Both the position numbers and the translations under genes were made by a program. DNA of 64,000 bases from Allomyces arbusculus (lineage: Eukaryota; Blastocladiomycota; Blastocladiomycetes; Blastocladiales; Blastocladiaceae), in contig JADHYV010000031.1 in assembly GCA_027604705.1 (NCBI GenBank), forward strand, positions 124,001 through 188,000. Reading direction: 5' to 3'. Positions 1-10,127 of this stretch are shown in pieces; the stretch's first letter is position 1, and the number at the start of each line of letters is the position of its first letter. Below the pieces are notes generated by a model. The model did no database searches. It saw only the letters and a list, made by a program, of their open reading frames with translations, and was not told where the DNA came from.

Positions 1-745
1 CCTCGGCCTTGACGGTGGTCGCGCCGGCTCAGTCACATCGGGGGGTGTACCGACAGCGGCCAAGAGAGGTGCCGACGCCGAGACGCTGCGGCGATGACTG
101 GGACCGCGCGCGGGGCTCGATGCGCTCGACGCGCCGTCGTACGACTTGCTGCGCGGCGCGAGTGCCGAGAGCCAAGCGCGCGTGGCCGGGCGCAAGGACG
201 GATGTGTGTCGGCTGCGGCTTGCGCGCGGTAGTACTCCTCATCGCTGTCATCTTCGATACCGTCGGCAACGCCGTCAACGTTAAGGGGACTCGTGGAGAC
301 GGCGCGCAGCGTAACGAGCGACTCGACGTGCCGCAGGGCGGTCGGTGGCGGAGCACTGGCGGGGCGAGTGGGCGTTGGAGTCGGCCCGGTTACGCGACCC
401 CGACCGCGAACCGCCGCAGGGCGTGGCCAAAGAGCGTGATCCGGGGCGAGATAGCGCGCTGGGACGCGATCTCGCGCGGGCGGTGGAGCGGGTGCCGCTT
501 GTCCACGGTGGCCGCGTCTACCCGCGCCAGGTACATTGCTGCGTCGTAATCCCGCCGTTGTCGTCGTGGTATTCTTGGACGTAGAGTTCATGGCCGGCGA
601 TCAGGCGCCGAATTGCGCGCGAACACGAGACGAGAGCTCGCGCGCGCCGTCATGGGCGCAAGTGCGGGCAGTCGCGAGTACGGCCGCGCTTGGTCGAGGT
701 CGTAAGAGAGGAGCAATGCGCCGTCGTCTTGCACGGACGGGTCGG
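1..745 (-). CDS. 3'-truncated gene at left edge, unknown product, exon structure unresolved
   Basis: On the minus strand one frame is open from about position 310 to the window edge and reads like a real protein: GC-ending codons, an acidic patch DGIEDDSDEEYY, then a serine-rich tail. Two further coding-looking pieces lie 5' of it in other frames, at about 745-600 (SYDLDQARPYSRLP) and 640-545 (GHELYVQEYHDDN), so at least one or two short introns are implied. I could not settle their borders. The gene has no stop inside the window and no domain that I recognise. Its 5' coding part begins almost exactly where the repeat at 762-1193 ends, so the true start may have been displaced or lost. Plus-strand ORFs here look like shadows. 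Confidence 0.45.
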
Positions 746-761
746 GTGATGGCAACGTGGC

Positions 762-1193
762 AGGTATATTTTGGAACAAGCAGCTGTAAGTACATTGAAA
801 AATTGCGTGCAAGATGTCAAGCTGTCACAGTGACCAACTTCTCCAACGTCACAAAACAAACGCGAAAAAGAACACGAAATGCAACCAGCAACCTTGCTGG
901 GGCACTCCATCCATCGCCAACAGGTGCTCAGTGAGCACCGCCTGGCCGCGGCGGCCAGTGGAACCCCACAAAACGCGACACACGGGGAGGAAGAGGCAGT
1001 GGGTCGTTTGTCAACAGCAGCTCCACCTTGTCCAAGCTGCCGAGGCAACGCCAGTAGCCATGAACGGTCAAACAGTGCGCAATCGCGCCCATGAGCGGCG
1101 CGAGATGCGTGGCAAACACGACGTGGTCGTCAATCTGGGCTGCAACTAACTCGAGGGCCAAGTCGTAGCTGGCAGACTGGGACAGGCCATTGC
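762..1193 (-). repeat. 432-bp dispersed repeat, copy A (inverted relative to copy B at 53449-53880)
   Basis: Read on the minus strand, this block matches 53449-53880 on the plus strand over its whole length at roughly 85-90 percent by eye, with small indels. Shared borders are a GCAATGGCCTGTCCCAG start and a CCAAAATATACC end; beyond them the flanks are unrelated. It carries a frame encoding ALELVAAQIDDHVVFATH followed by HGYWRCLG, which continues about 40 further codons to a stop at 928. The N-terminal 20 or so residues present in copy B are missing here. No terminal repeats, target-site duplication or transposase are visible, so its mobility class is unknown. Confidence 0.75.
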
Positions 1194-1496
1194 ACAGGCG
1201 CTTTTGGAAGGTTATGAGGATTGTTCAACCGACCCAGCATGCACGCCGCCTGCGAGACGGAGAGGCGCGCCTCGCACCACCAAAAAAACAAAGATCAGGC
1301 AGCTGTGCTGGACTTCCCTCACCAGCGTATCTCCTCTCTCTCCTGCTCGCTATTCGCTACATGCTTCCTCCTTACCGCCTTGCTCTCCACCACCGGCCGC
1401 GACCCAAGCACCAGCACGTCCGCGCCGTGCGCCCGCGCACACTCGTCGACCGACCAGATCCTCACGCTCCTTAGCTTCGCTCTTCCTTGCCTCACC
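1194..1496. other. Intergenic: presumed promoter and 5' leader of the coiled-coil gene
   Basis: About 300 bases between repeat copy A and the start codon at 1497. The last 180 bases are pyrimidine-rich (TCTCTCTCC tracts), typical of a fungal leader. No TATA box or gene is seen. Confidence 0.4.
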
Positions 1497-2669
1497 ATGC
1501 CGGCCAACCCACCAATCGCCACCATCTACTCCCGCCGCGGCCGCGACTACCCCGGCAGCGTCCCGCCCGGACACAACAAGCCCGCCGCAGAGTCCGCTTC
1601 CGGCTTGAATCTGACGAAACCCCGCTGCCTCGCGCCGCAACCCACGCAGGCGTCGCTCTTCAGCGACCTCGGCGGGCTGCAGGTCGCGCCGCCTGCGGAC
1701 CTCAATTCGAACCCGAACACCGCAGTGGCCCTTCCGGTTGTGGCTGCCGCGGTCCTTTCCACAGCGCTGGGCCAGAAACCGGCACCTGCTCCGCCGGCAT
1801 CGCCGGGCGCACCGCCGGTCCGTGCTCCACCACCGGGTGCGGCCATTGCGCGCCGCGACGTGCGTGCGATTCCCCGGCCGGTCGGTCGCCGAGTGCGCCT
1901 GCACCCCTGCTGACTCTCCCTACCAACACGTATGTAGCACGTCCTTCACCGGATCCGCACCCCGATGATCCTCAAGAAAGGCGCCGCGATCACCGACAAC
2001 GTTCTGACGGCTGCGGCCACCGCGTGCCTGATCCTCGTCGGCGACGCGCACCAGGCGCAGGCCAACATCGACCACTACCGCCGCTCTGGCGACGCGCAGC
2101 GCGTCGCGCACTACGAGCGCGTTCTCTCTGAAGCGCGCGCCCAGGTGGCCGTGGCCGAAGTCGCGCGGCACCAGATCCTGGACGACGTCGCGGCCTCGCT
2201 CAATCCGGGGTCGGCGGGAGCGGGACCGGACCGCGCGTCGCTCTTCACGGGCCGGATCAGCGACGAGATGACGCGGTTACAGGAACGGTTGGCGGACGCC
2301 GAGGCGCAGAACGTGAAGTTGCAAGCGGCGGTCAAGGTGGCGCGCGTGGCCGCCGCGAGTTTGGCGGACCAGGTGGTCGCGGCGAACAAGGAGACTGCGC
2401 GACTGTTGGATCGCGTCGAGGCGGCGAATGCGGCCATGGTCGTGCTCGAGGCGCGCGTGCGGATGGTGGAGAGCGGCAGGGGGCAATATGATTCGGCGGC
2501 TCACGTCGGGCACGGCAGTCGGGGGTACGGGCGTCAGGACGAGGACGTGGACGAGGACGAGCGCGGTATCTACTACAAATTGTCAGACGACGAGGTGTTT
2601 GCGGAAAACACCAACGATGCCTATGCGCACGGAGGGTTTGGTACCGACGACGCATATGTGATCGAATGA
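1497..2669 (+). CDS. Coiled-coil protein of unknown function, two exons
   Basis: Exons 1497-1880 and 1938-2669 give 371 residues. The 57-nt intron (1881-1937) has donor GTCGGT, a CTGAC branch motif near 1909 and acceptor TGTAG; it joins in phase 0 and removes the stop that would end the first frame. The start lies in CACCATG. The first 130 residues are Pro/Ala-rich and disordered. Exon 2 holds an alanine-rich, mostly helical segment, then a heptad-like coil at about residues 238-312 (starting TRLQERLADAEAQNVKLQ). The tail is acidic (DEDVDEDERG) and ends in a Gly/Asp/Tyr-rich stretch. I do not recognise the family. A structural or adaptor role is only inference from the coil. Confidence 0.75.
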
Positions 2670-3106
2670 AAGGGCTGTTCGGTCGTCCGGTCCGGTTGGT
2701 CAGTGGCATGGAGAAGAGATGCGCCGGACCGCAGGTTCGCGGTCGCATCGTGGTGGGAACTGGTGGAGAAGACTGTACTGGTAGTAGTAGGGGCGTTTTT
2801 CATGATATATTGGTTGTAATTTGGTACACGCGGTCTACAGAACAAAATAACGGCCAAAATTCGGTCTTGGAAAAATACGGCGGGTCGTGCGGCGCCCGCG
2901 TCCACGTTACCTAAGCACGCGTCGCTGGTAGGAGAGCGAGCAGCAAGGGTGCGCGGCGACTCGATGGGATCGCGCAGACAGGAAAGGCCGTCCATGTTGC
3001 GAGCCGGCCGAGCGTGTCCAGTCGTCAATGCGCGCGCTGTCGTGAATGAGCATGCAGCAGGTTTGCAACCGGTATCTTCGTGGTACTACGCTACGGCCGC
3101 TGGCTT
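2670..3106. other. Intergenic between convergent genes
   Basis: Convergent 3' ends of the coiled-coil gene and the membrane-protein gene. The stretch 2790-2870 is AT-rich (TTTTTCATGATATATTGG) and suits 3' UTR or polyadenylation signals. No gene seen. Confidence 0.4.
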
Positions 3107-4471
3107 TCATGCTGCACCCGGAGCGTCCCCGACTTCCGTCGGCAACATAGCCACGTTCAGCTTGGGCGGTGACACGCTCCCCACCCACCTTCTCCCGTCC
3201 CCACCCCCGTTCGCGGGCGGCAAGAGACTTGTCATTTCATCTCCCGACGACGAGAGCAGCGACGACGACGACGATCCGCCATCACTCTCGCGCGACCGCA
3301 CCGACATGGCCTCGCCCTCGACCTCCTCCTCTGCATCATCCTCATCGTCCTCGTCGTCGTTCATGGTCATCGAGTACATGGCGAGCCTCGACGGCCGCGT
3401 CGGTCGTGTCGCCGCCCACCGCGGCCCCGGATGCGCCGCTGCTGCTGCCGCAGGCGACCGTGGAACCCGCACGACCAGCGGCCCGCCCCCAATCCGACCG
3501 CGCGTATTCCCAATCGGCGCGGCGCGCGGCGGGAGCGGGGGCGGGACGGGCGTGCGCGGCCGTTGGGCCGCTGCCGGTACCGGCACCCGCGATGCCGCAC
3601 GACTGCGGTTCCCGCGCTCGAGATCCTCATCACTCCCACTCTCTTCATCATCGTCGTCACGGTGCACACCGTGGTCGGAATGAAACGGCGCGCGGTCGTC
3701 GTCAGCGTACATCCCGCCCACGCGATGCTGCTGTGTCCAGTTGGCGCGGCCAAACTGGCAGACGAGCGGTGCGTTGGCACTCCCGCGGCGTCGCGTCGAC
3801 CGGCGGCGCGGGTAGTGCATCCGCGCGTGATTGGCGCGCGAACGGCGGACGACGACGGCGATGAGGGCGCCGACGAGGAGGAGCATCCCGGCGGCCGCGA
3901 CGAGGGCCATGGCCGTGGTCGAGAGCTCAAATGGCACGGAGAGGTTGTTGACGGGTGTCGGGGTTGGGGTCGTCGAGGCGGTATCGGAGGAGGTGATGGC
4001 GGGCGGGGTCGCGGTGGGGACGGTCGCGTGCGCGATGGCGCCGGCGTTGGCGGCGTTGGCGGTTGCGCGCGGGGGTGTCGGGTCCGGGATGCTGGTGGCG
4101 GTGCTGGGAGTGGTACTGGCGTCGGCGCTTGTGCTGGTGGCGATGCTGGTTGCGAGAGTCGCAAGGCTGCTGCTGTTGCTATTCACATCGCTGCTGCCGC
4201 CGCTTGATGCTGCAGCACTATCCTCGACCACCACCGCCGCGGCCACGGTCGCGTCGTGTCCCGTATCGTCGTCGAGCATGCGCGCCGCGACCGCGTGCAC
4301 GCGGGTCGGCGCGACCAGTGTCGCGCGGTGGTGCGCAGCCGCGCCAGTACTGGATCGCGTGCGGCCGCGTGGTGGCGTTGGTGTTGGCGCGCTTGGTACC
4401 ATGGTCGGCGTTGGCATCGTGGGAGCAGGACCACCAAAGACGCGCCAGAACGACGGGTCGGGAGCGGCCAT
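3107..4471 (-). CDS. Predicted single-pass membrane protein with Ser/Thr-rich and acidic regions
   Basis: A single exon of 454 residues if translation starts at the Met at 4471 (sequence MAAPDPSFWRVFGG). An in-frame Met 36 codons upstream is possible, but its context is Arg/Lys-rich and poor. Residues 1-180 are Thr/Ser/Pro/Ala-rich, as in O-glycosylated fungal ectodomains. A clear hydrophobic helix (ALVAAAGMLLLVGALIAVVV) at about residues 185-206 is followed by a basic stop-transfer RRSR. The remaining 240 residues are polar, with Asp/Glu runs (DDDDEES, DDEDDEDDAEEEVEGE) and Ser clusters. No cleavable signal peptide is obvious, so insertion would be by the TM helix. It resembles cell-surface sensors of the Mid2/Wsc type only in layout; no cysteine-rich domain is present. 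Confidence 0.7.
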   Translation of the reverse strand: MAAPDPSFWRVFGGPAPTMPTPTMVPSAPTPTPPRGRTRSSTGAAAHHRATLVAPTRVHAVAARMLDDDTGHDATVAAAVVVEDSAAASSGGSSDVNSNSSSLATLATSIATSTSADASTTPSTATSIPDPTPPRATANAANAGAIAHATVPTATPPAITSSDTASTTPTPTPVNNLSVPFELSTTAMALVAAAGMLLLVGALIAVVVRRSRANHARMHYPRRRSTRRRGSANAPLVCQFGRANWTQQHRVGGMYADDDRAPFHSDHGVHRDDDDEESGSDEDLERGNRSRAASRVPVPAAAQRPRTPVPPPLPPRAAPIGNTRGRIGGGPLVVRVPRSPAAAAAAHPGPRWAATRPTRPSRLAMYSMTMNDDEDDEDDAEEEVEGEAMSVRSRESDGGSSSSSLLSSSGDEMTSLLPPANGGGDGRRWVGSVSPPKLNVAMLPTEVGDAPGAA

Positions 4472-5064
4472 GGCGTGGGCGCGTGGTCCGTGCTGGTTGT
4501 CGTTGGTTGTTTGCTTGGAGTGTGATCGGCTGGCTGGTCGAGTTCTCCGCCAACGGCCGGCTGGCTTGGTGCTCCTCACTCTTGGCCCGCATCACGCGCT
4601 GCGCGCGCGTGGGCGTCGCCGGCCGTTCTTTTCACCGTCCGGATGAACGATCCACGAGGGGACGCGGTTTCGGTGGGGTTCGACGGTGGCGTCGCTGGCA
4701 AAATGGGGTCACGACCCTGTCCGCCACTTGCATCCGCGATTTGAATGGTGGTGGAATGAAAGAAACAAAAAGTGGGACCACCGTCGTCGCCAATGATCAG
4801 CCTGCCCTCGCGCGCTGGCCGCAGACAATCCACCAGACTCCACCACACCAGGGCGGGCACGAACCAGCGCTTGGGCGGGTGCGGGTGGTAATTTACAGTA
4901 AAGAATAGGAGATGGAGGATTCGCAGGCGCGTTGGTGTTGCCCATGCCGAGAGGTTCTAGGTCGCTGCAGCCTCGTGAGTGTGTCGACAGACCCAAAAAG
5001 CAGCAAGCCAGCTCTCCAAGTTGAGCCAAAATCGAACTCCCACGACAGCAGATGCCCTCTGTAT
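4472..5064. other. Intergenic between membrane-protein gene and tRNA
   Basis: Presumed promoter of the minus-strand membrane-protein gene. The stretch 5020-5050 on the minus strand contains GGGAGTTCGATTTT, resembling a tRNA T-arm but without a good stem. No gene seen. Confidence 0.35.
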
Positions 5065-5136
5065 GTCATCGCCCAGGATCGAACTGGGGACCTTGAGTGT
5101 GTGAGACTCACGTGATAACCACTACACCACGATGAC
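5065..5136 (-). tRNA. tRNA-Val (anticodon CAC)
   Basis: Minus-strand 72-nt cloverleaf. The 7-bp acceptor GTCATCG/CGATGAC is perfect. The D-arm reads GTGTAGTGGTTATCAC (A box), the anticodon arm TGAGT-CTCACAC-ACTCA with CAC at positions 34-36, and the T-arm CCCAG-TTCGATC-CTGGG (B box). CAC reads the Val codon GTG, which suits this GC-rich gene set. There is no intron and CCA is not encoded. The D-arm and T-arm are those of eukaryotic tRNA-Val. A tRNA-like half lies just upstream (5143-5177). Confidence 0.95.
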
Positions 5137-5142
5137 GAAAGT

Positions 5143-5177
5143 GACATAGCTTAACCACTGAGCTAAGCTATTGTTCG
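5143..5177 (-). pseudogene. tRNA-like 5' half (D-arm fragment) next to tRNA-Val
   Basis: The minus strand reads TAGCTTAGCTCAGTGGTTAA followed by GCTATG, a typical tRNA position-8-to-26 segment with an AGCT/AGCT D-stem and a CAGTGGTT loop. TAGCTTA and TAAGCTA also form a 7-bp hairpin. No matching anticodon arm follows before tRNA-Val starts 7 nt downstream. It is either a decayed tRNA or a duplicated fragment. No function is assigned. Confidence 0.45.
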
Positions 5178-5661
5178 AAAACTGACTCCTTGAAAATATT
5201 ACATCTCCATGCGCGGACTCACGACCGAGAGTCGTTCTCACTCGTTATGCTTCACGCCGTTTTTGCGGTGGTCGTCGGCAGTCGAGGCTCGCTCTTACTG
5301 ATTTCGGGTCAGCGCGTGAACGTTCGTACTTCGCACCGTGTGCTTGTGCGTGCGTTCCCTCACATTCTCCTGCCGGCTAGAATGGCCTGATTAATGACAG
5401 TCGCTCATAGGCAATTTGAACGAGGATATCACAAGTTTTTTTTTGCCGAAACAAACGCAAGAGCACGACCAAAACAAACTAATCCACTAATGGGGCAGGA
5501 CGGGAGGTGATAGCGCGATGATTCGCAACGAGAGATGAGGAAGGGGGAGGTGGATAACAGCCGCGACATGGATATGAAGAAACGGCACCCAAAAACCCAA
5601 AGACACACGGCCCAGAAAACCTCAAAAGAACATGAACGACCCGACCTTAGCTTGGGGTGAT
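5178..5661. other. Intergenic between tRNA fragment and phosphatase 3' end
   Basis: AT-richer than neighbours, with a T9 tract near 5435. It includes the upstream region of tRNA-Val and the 3' UTR of the phosphatase gene. No gene recognised. Confidence 0.4.
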
Positions 5662-7296
5662 TCAAACACGCTCCTCACCCCCGACGACCGTCGATGGTGG
5701 CACCAAATCGCTCTCATCATCATCATCGGCACCCGGCCCAACCGCCCACGCGGGCAGCACAAACGCCTCGGGCCGTGCCGAGTCCGGCGGTCTCCACGCA
5801 TCCACTCCACTCGCTCCTGCCGTCGACGGCAATAACCACCCCGCGGGCGACACGGGCGAGACGGGCGGCGGGACCGCCGTCTGTCTAAGCACGGCGTCAC
5901 GGACCACGTCCTTGAGTTCGTGGAGAACCGCGGGCGGGCGCCGCGCGGGGCGGCGCGACGCAAGCGAGGGTTTGCGCACGGTGCCGAGCACGGCGTCGGC
6001 GGTTGGTGAGGTCGTGGAAGTGCGCGGGGCGGTTCCGAGGACGAGTTTGGCCGGGCCCGAGCGGCCGCGGGTGATGGCTGGTGGTAGCGGTGGCGCGAGG
6101 AAGACGGGTGGGGCGTTCGTGCGCGGCGATCGGGTGCGTGGTGCGGGCGCGAGGGTCGGTGGGGATACGGTGGTTGATGCGGACGTCGAAGACGCGGGGG
6201 TCGGGAGCATGTGTGGTGAAGTCGTGGTGGTCGCGACACTTGTGGATGCGGCGCTCTGCGTCCGAGCGCGGTCGATCGTGGTAGCGGGTTGCATCGGCGC
6301 CGTCGTCGGCCGGTCGGCCATGTCCACGTCCCCATCCATATCGAGCCGCGGCAGCGGCAAGACGGGTGCCGAATTCGCGCGCGCACGTGCCGGCAGGGCC
6401 GGGTGTTCCGGGCACGTCGGTGTCGGCGGGACGATAGCCACGACAAACCCCGCGGACCGCGGTGTACCCGGATCAGCAGCCGCGGGGAACGCGTCGGTCC
6501 CCGCCATGGCTGCGGCAATTGCCGGCGCCACGACTGCGAGCTGCAGGCCCGGCGTGGGCGGAGGCACCGGTGGGAGCAAATCGTGGTCCACGTCAGTGGG
6601 CGTGACCATGGCCGACCCAAGCTCGCTCGGCAATCCCCACTCTCTCGCGAGTTCGACGAGCTGGGCAACGAGATGCACGTTGGGCGCGATCGCGCGCTTG
6701 TGCTTGACGAGCGCGTAGGCGTGCGCGAGCGGCATCCGGTCCTCAGCCATTAGGTAGGCAATAACGAGCGCGGCGGACCGCGCGACGCCGCACATACAGT
6801 GCACGAGCACGGCGCGTCCACGGGCGCGGTGGTCGGCAATGAATGCATTCGCGTCGCGCACGACCGCGTGCAAGTCAGGCGCGTGTGTGAGTGGCAGGTG
6901 CATGGACGCGACGGGTGGTGCCGCGGTGTATGGGCCGAGCGTGAGCTCTTGCGCGACGTTGAGGACCGCGGCATAGCCGGCGTGAGAGGCGAGAAAGGGG
7001 TCCACCGACTGGACCGACCCGAGGTAGAGGCCCGGCTGGATCTCGGTCGCGACCGCGAGCGCCGGGTCGATCGCAGCGGCAATCGACGGACGGTCGGTCG
7101 GATCGTGCAGGAGCGCGGCGCCCGCGGGCGAGGGGATGCTCAACGACAGGGACCGCGCCGTACGCCGGCGTTGGAGGAGCGACATGGCGCGCGGGAGGGC
7201 AACGGCAGGGGTGGCAGCAGGAGCGGCAGTGGGACGCGCGAGCGGACAAGGGCGGCGGTAGGGACGGGACGCAGACGCTGGCGGGGTGCGCGCCAT
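5662..7296 (-). CDS. Dual-specificity protein phosphatase with long disordered tail
   Basis: Single exon, 544 residues from the ATG at 7296. The frame stays open upstream to 7695, but that part lacks protein-like composition, so I chose the Met that precedes ARTPPASASRPYRRP. A compact DUSP domain spans about residues 80-215: it opens with EIQPGLYLGSVQSVDPF and carries the signature HCMCGVARSAALVIAYLM with nucleophile Cys167 and Arg173. The helix that follows (HAYALVKHKRAIAPN) is standard for the family. It would dephosphorylate phospho-Tyr/Ser/Thr, possibly on MAP kinases; no kinase-interaction motif is evident. Residues 220-544 are Pro/Thr/Ala-rich and low-complexity, ending in an acidic DDDDESDLV. 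Catalytic residues are intact. The natural substrate cannot be told from sequence. Confidence 0.88.
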   Translation of the reverse strand: MARTPPASASRPYRRPCPLARPTAAPAATPAVALPRAMSLLQRRRTARSLSLSIPSPAGAALLHDPTDRPSIAAAIDPALAVATEIQPGLYLGSVQSVDPFLASHAGYAAVLNVAQELTLGPYTAAPPVASMHLPLTHAPDLHAVVRDANAFIADHRARGRAVLVHCMCGVARSAALVIAYLMAEDRMPLAHAYALVKHKRAIAPNVHLVAQLVELAREWGLPSELGSAMVTPTDVDHDLLPPVPPPTPGLQLAVVAPAIAAAMAGTDAFPAAADPGTPRSAGFVVAIVPPTPTCPEHPALPARARANSAPVLPLPRLDMDGDVDMADRPTTAPMQPATTIDRARTQSAASTSVATTTTSPHMLPTPASSTSASTTVSPPTLAPAPRTRSPRTNAPPVFLAPPLPPAITRGRSGPAKLVLGTAPRTSTTSPTADAVLGTVRKPSLASRRPARRPPAVLHELKDVVRDAVLRQTAVPPPVSPVSPAGWLLPSTAGASGVDAWRPPDSARPEAFVLPAWAVGPGADDDDESDLVPPSTVVGGEERV

Positions 7297-8132
7297 TAAG
7301 TATGCGCGGGTCGATGTGCGGACGCGACAAGAGCAGCAGCGCGTGTGTGAGGGGGCGATGCGATGTCGCGCGCGACACGTCGTTTGGACCGAAGGGCGGG
7401 GCACGCGTCGGGCGCGGTACGATCGCTGGCCGCACGCAGGAAATCGTGCGCACGTCGGCGACGACAAGGGCAGGTCCAGGCACACGAGCACGATGAGCAC
7501 CGAGCACGCGAGCGCAGAGCGGAGCGAGATGGGCAGGGACGGGCGAGCAACTGCCGTCGGTGCAGTGGTGACTGGTGAGGCACGGAAGAATGAGCATGGG
7601 ATTACCGGAGAGTGCGCTCCCACAGCGTCGGGACAAGGGAACGCACCTATCAGCCTCCACCCCCGCAAGCAATGAATGGGCGGGTGAGTGCGCACGCGAT
7701 AGAAGCAACGGGCGAGCGCGCGAGGGCAAACGCGGCAAACACGGGCGGCTCGCGTTCCGAGCGGCCGACGCAGGGTCTACACCGTGGGCGCGCGGCAGGG
7801 AGAAGCAAGCGGTGAGCAGCCGTCCGTCGTCGAGCGCGTGTTGGCGGGCACTGCACGCGCGAGGAGCCGATCAGGATCGAAGACAAGCACAAAAAATAAT
7901 CCAGCAAAATAGCGACAGGGGGTGTAGAGGGAGAGAGGCGCGAGACCGCACGGCCACACCCAAATACCGCACCAAGTGGGCCAACTTCCACTCGGCGCAT
8001 GGAACAAACGTGGTCGCAAACGAGCACCGTCAACACCATCGCCATTGTCAACGCCCGTGCATCGCGGCGTGCGCCTCGTCCCATGATCGAAGTCCGAGCG
8101 TGTTCGCGGCCGGAGTGATCAACGGCGCGCCG

Positions 8133-8167
<35 letters not shown>

Positions 8168-10127
8168 CTCTCGTCCGCGGAGCAGAGACGAGCGCCGAGC
8201 AAACACACAATGGAGAAACCCGCAAGGCACGAGGCATGCCCAGTGTCCGCAACTGGCCAAGGCCGCCTCTGATCCGGCACGCGACGCGACATATGCGGTG
8301 CAATAGGCAGGGAGGCATGGCCGCGGTGAACTGCATGGGCGTGCACGCGCCATGCACGTCGACATTTCATTTGCCGGCCGCGACAGTTCAGCACGGCCCC
8401 ACGCGTCTGGACGTGAATCGCGACTGGGCCAGAATCCTGGGGCAACGGCCCTCGCTCTGCCGAACCCCCGCTCACCACGCGGCCGAGCAGCAACCAGCGT
8501 CGGCAGCAGACTGTCATTTGTAACACGCCTCGCGCCCCCTCGAACGAAGTCCCCCCCCCCCCTCTCCACCGCGCTTGAGCACACCGCGGGCGAAGCCGTG
8601 CGCGCGCGCGGTGAATCGAGGCACGGATGAGCGAGAATGCAGAAGCATGCGTGCGTGTCCGCACGATGGCGACGTGGCAAAAAACGCCCCCGCCGTCGCA
8701 CAAGTGACACGCCTGACGCACCATGGCATTGCTGCAATGAATCGGCTGCTGCACGCCGCCCGGCTGCCCGCGTGTTGACGCGCGCACAGGCCAGGTGGAA
8801 TGCTCCCTCGTCCCGTGCAACGCGATGCTACCACCGAGAGCGAACACTGGCGCGCGCGCAATTTGGGACGCGCCGCGGCCGCTCGCAGGGGCGGCGCGCC
8901 GGCAATGCCGGGGCGCTGTTGATCCGGTCCACTTGGCGCCGGCGAGCCGGTCCGGATGCGGCGGTTCGACCGTGCAGCGCGTGGCGGCTCGTGTGGGGAC
9001 GTACGGGCCATCGGCGAGGGGTAACGCTCGCCCAGCGCGGTCGAGCGCAAGCAGCGGGGAAGAACGAGAGGCAAAAACGAAACGAAACGAAACGAAACGA
9101 ACGCAATTCAAGTCAAAAATCAATTGCGTACGTTGTTGGTCGAGTCCGGCCCGCTGCGCGCAAGATCGCGTGCGAGTCGCGAATTTGGTTCGAGTTGCAG
9201 GTGTGATCTGCGATGGACTGGGCGCCAGTCGAGTCAGCCAAACTGCGCCAAGTCATCGCCGTTACTCCCAAACCACCCGCGATTCGATCACCAGCAACCC
9301 CGCGCGCGTGTGCTCTGCGCGCTGATCAAAGCATACGGCTCGATGGAGCGAGCGCTCGGCACGACCAGTCGGGCCCATATGTGAAACAGGTGCAGCAGCT
9401 GATGGAGGTGGAGGGGTGGTGCCGCGAATGCGAAAGGAGGCGTTCGCGCAGGAACAGCGAGCAGCGGCTGCACCCCCCTCCACCACCGCGCGCGGGTCGC
9501 GAGCTCGTAGGTGCGTTGGACGTCGTCGAACGTACCACGCGGGTGGGCGGAGGCGCCGTAAGCGTGCGTGCCAGGTTGAGAGCGGCTGCGAACGTGGGCG
9601 GTCGGATGGCCAGCGACCCGTCGCGTCGAGACACGGGGTGCGCGCGTCGTGGCGATGGCGAGCTGCAGCGCGTCGCTGATCCTGGGTGCGCGTGCTTGTG
9701 TGCCGAGGACAGCGTGCGGTATCTCCAAGCGGTTGGGAGCGGACGAGGGGACCCGGCGCGAACGAGTGTGGAGAGGCAGGATGGAGAAGAGAGGAAATGA
9801 CCGCAGCGGCCAGCCGCTCGCAAGAGGCGTCACAACGAACACAAAGACGTGCTGTGCTTGAAAATCTCTGGAAAAACTCGACCCCAAGCCAGCAACGCCC
9901 ACCAAATGAAATTTATGCGAGACGTGTTGGAGGACGTTGTCTTTCCAACTTTATTCCGGCCGTACGCCATGCACCCATGATCGTCACGAAACACGTCCCT
10001 GCAGCGCAAGCGAGGGACGCGCTTGGCACGAGGGGCATGGCCTGGTCGTTGTCGCACGCATGTGCAGTCCGACGGATCACGATGTATGGCGGTGTGGATG
10101 GACGCGATTGGTGCAGCCACGGACCAC
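7297..10127. other. 2.8-kb stretch without a confident gene
   Basis: Between the phosphatase start and the Eco1 end. It contains a (CTG)10 run at 8134-8163, a C12 run near 8549 and five copies of AAACG around 9074-9102. Several overlapping ORFs exist in all frames, as expected at this GC content. The best of them (minus strand, 9288-9905, with GTFDDVQRTYELATRARWW) has coding-like codon use but no recognisable domain, so it is not called. Confidence 0.4.
8134..8163. repeat. (CTG)10 trinucleotide microsatellite
   Basis: Ten perfect CTG units (CAG on the minus strand) in a non-coding stretch. Similar triplet runs in this window otherwise lie inside genes coding poly-Gln or poly-Ala. Confidence 0.9.

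Noticed and set aside
94-584. Plus-strand ORFs at the left edge (151 and 79 codons)
   Set aside because: The minus strand over the same bases has better codon pattern and protein-like composition and is open to the edge; the plus ORFs look like shadows.
8119-9123. Minus-strand ORF of 334 codons ending in poly-Gln from the CTG run
   Set aside because: Length is explained by high GC and lack of stops; composition changes abruptly and no motif is seen.
9288-9905. Minus-strand ORF of 205 codons with GTFDDVQRTYELATRARWW
   Set aside because: Coding-like codon use in part, but no domain, poor ends and long Arg/Ala/Ser stretches; not enough to call a gene.
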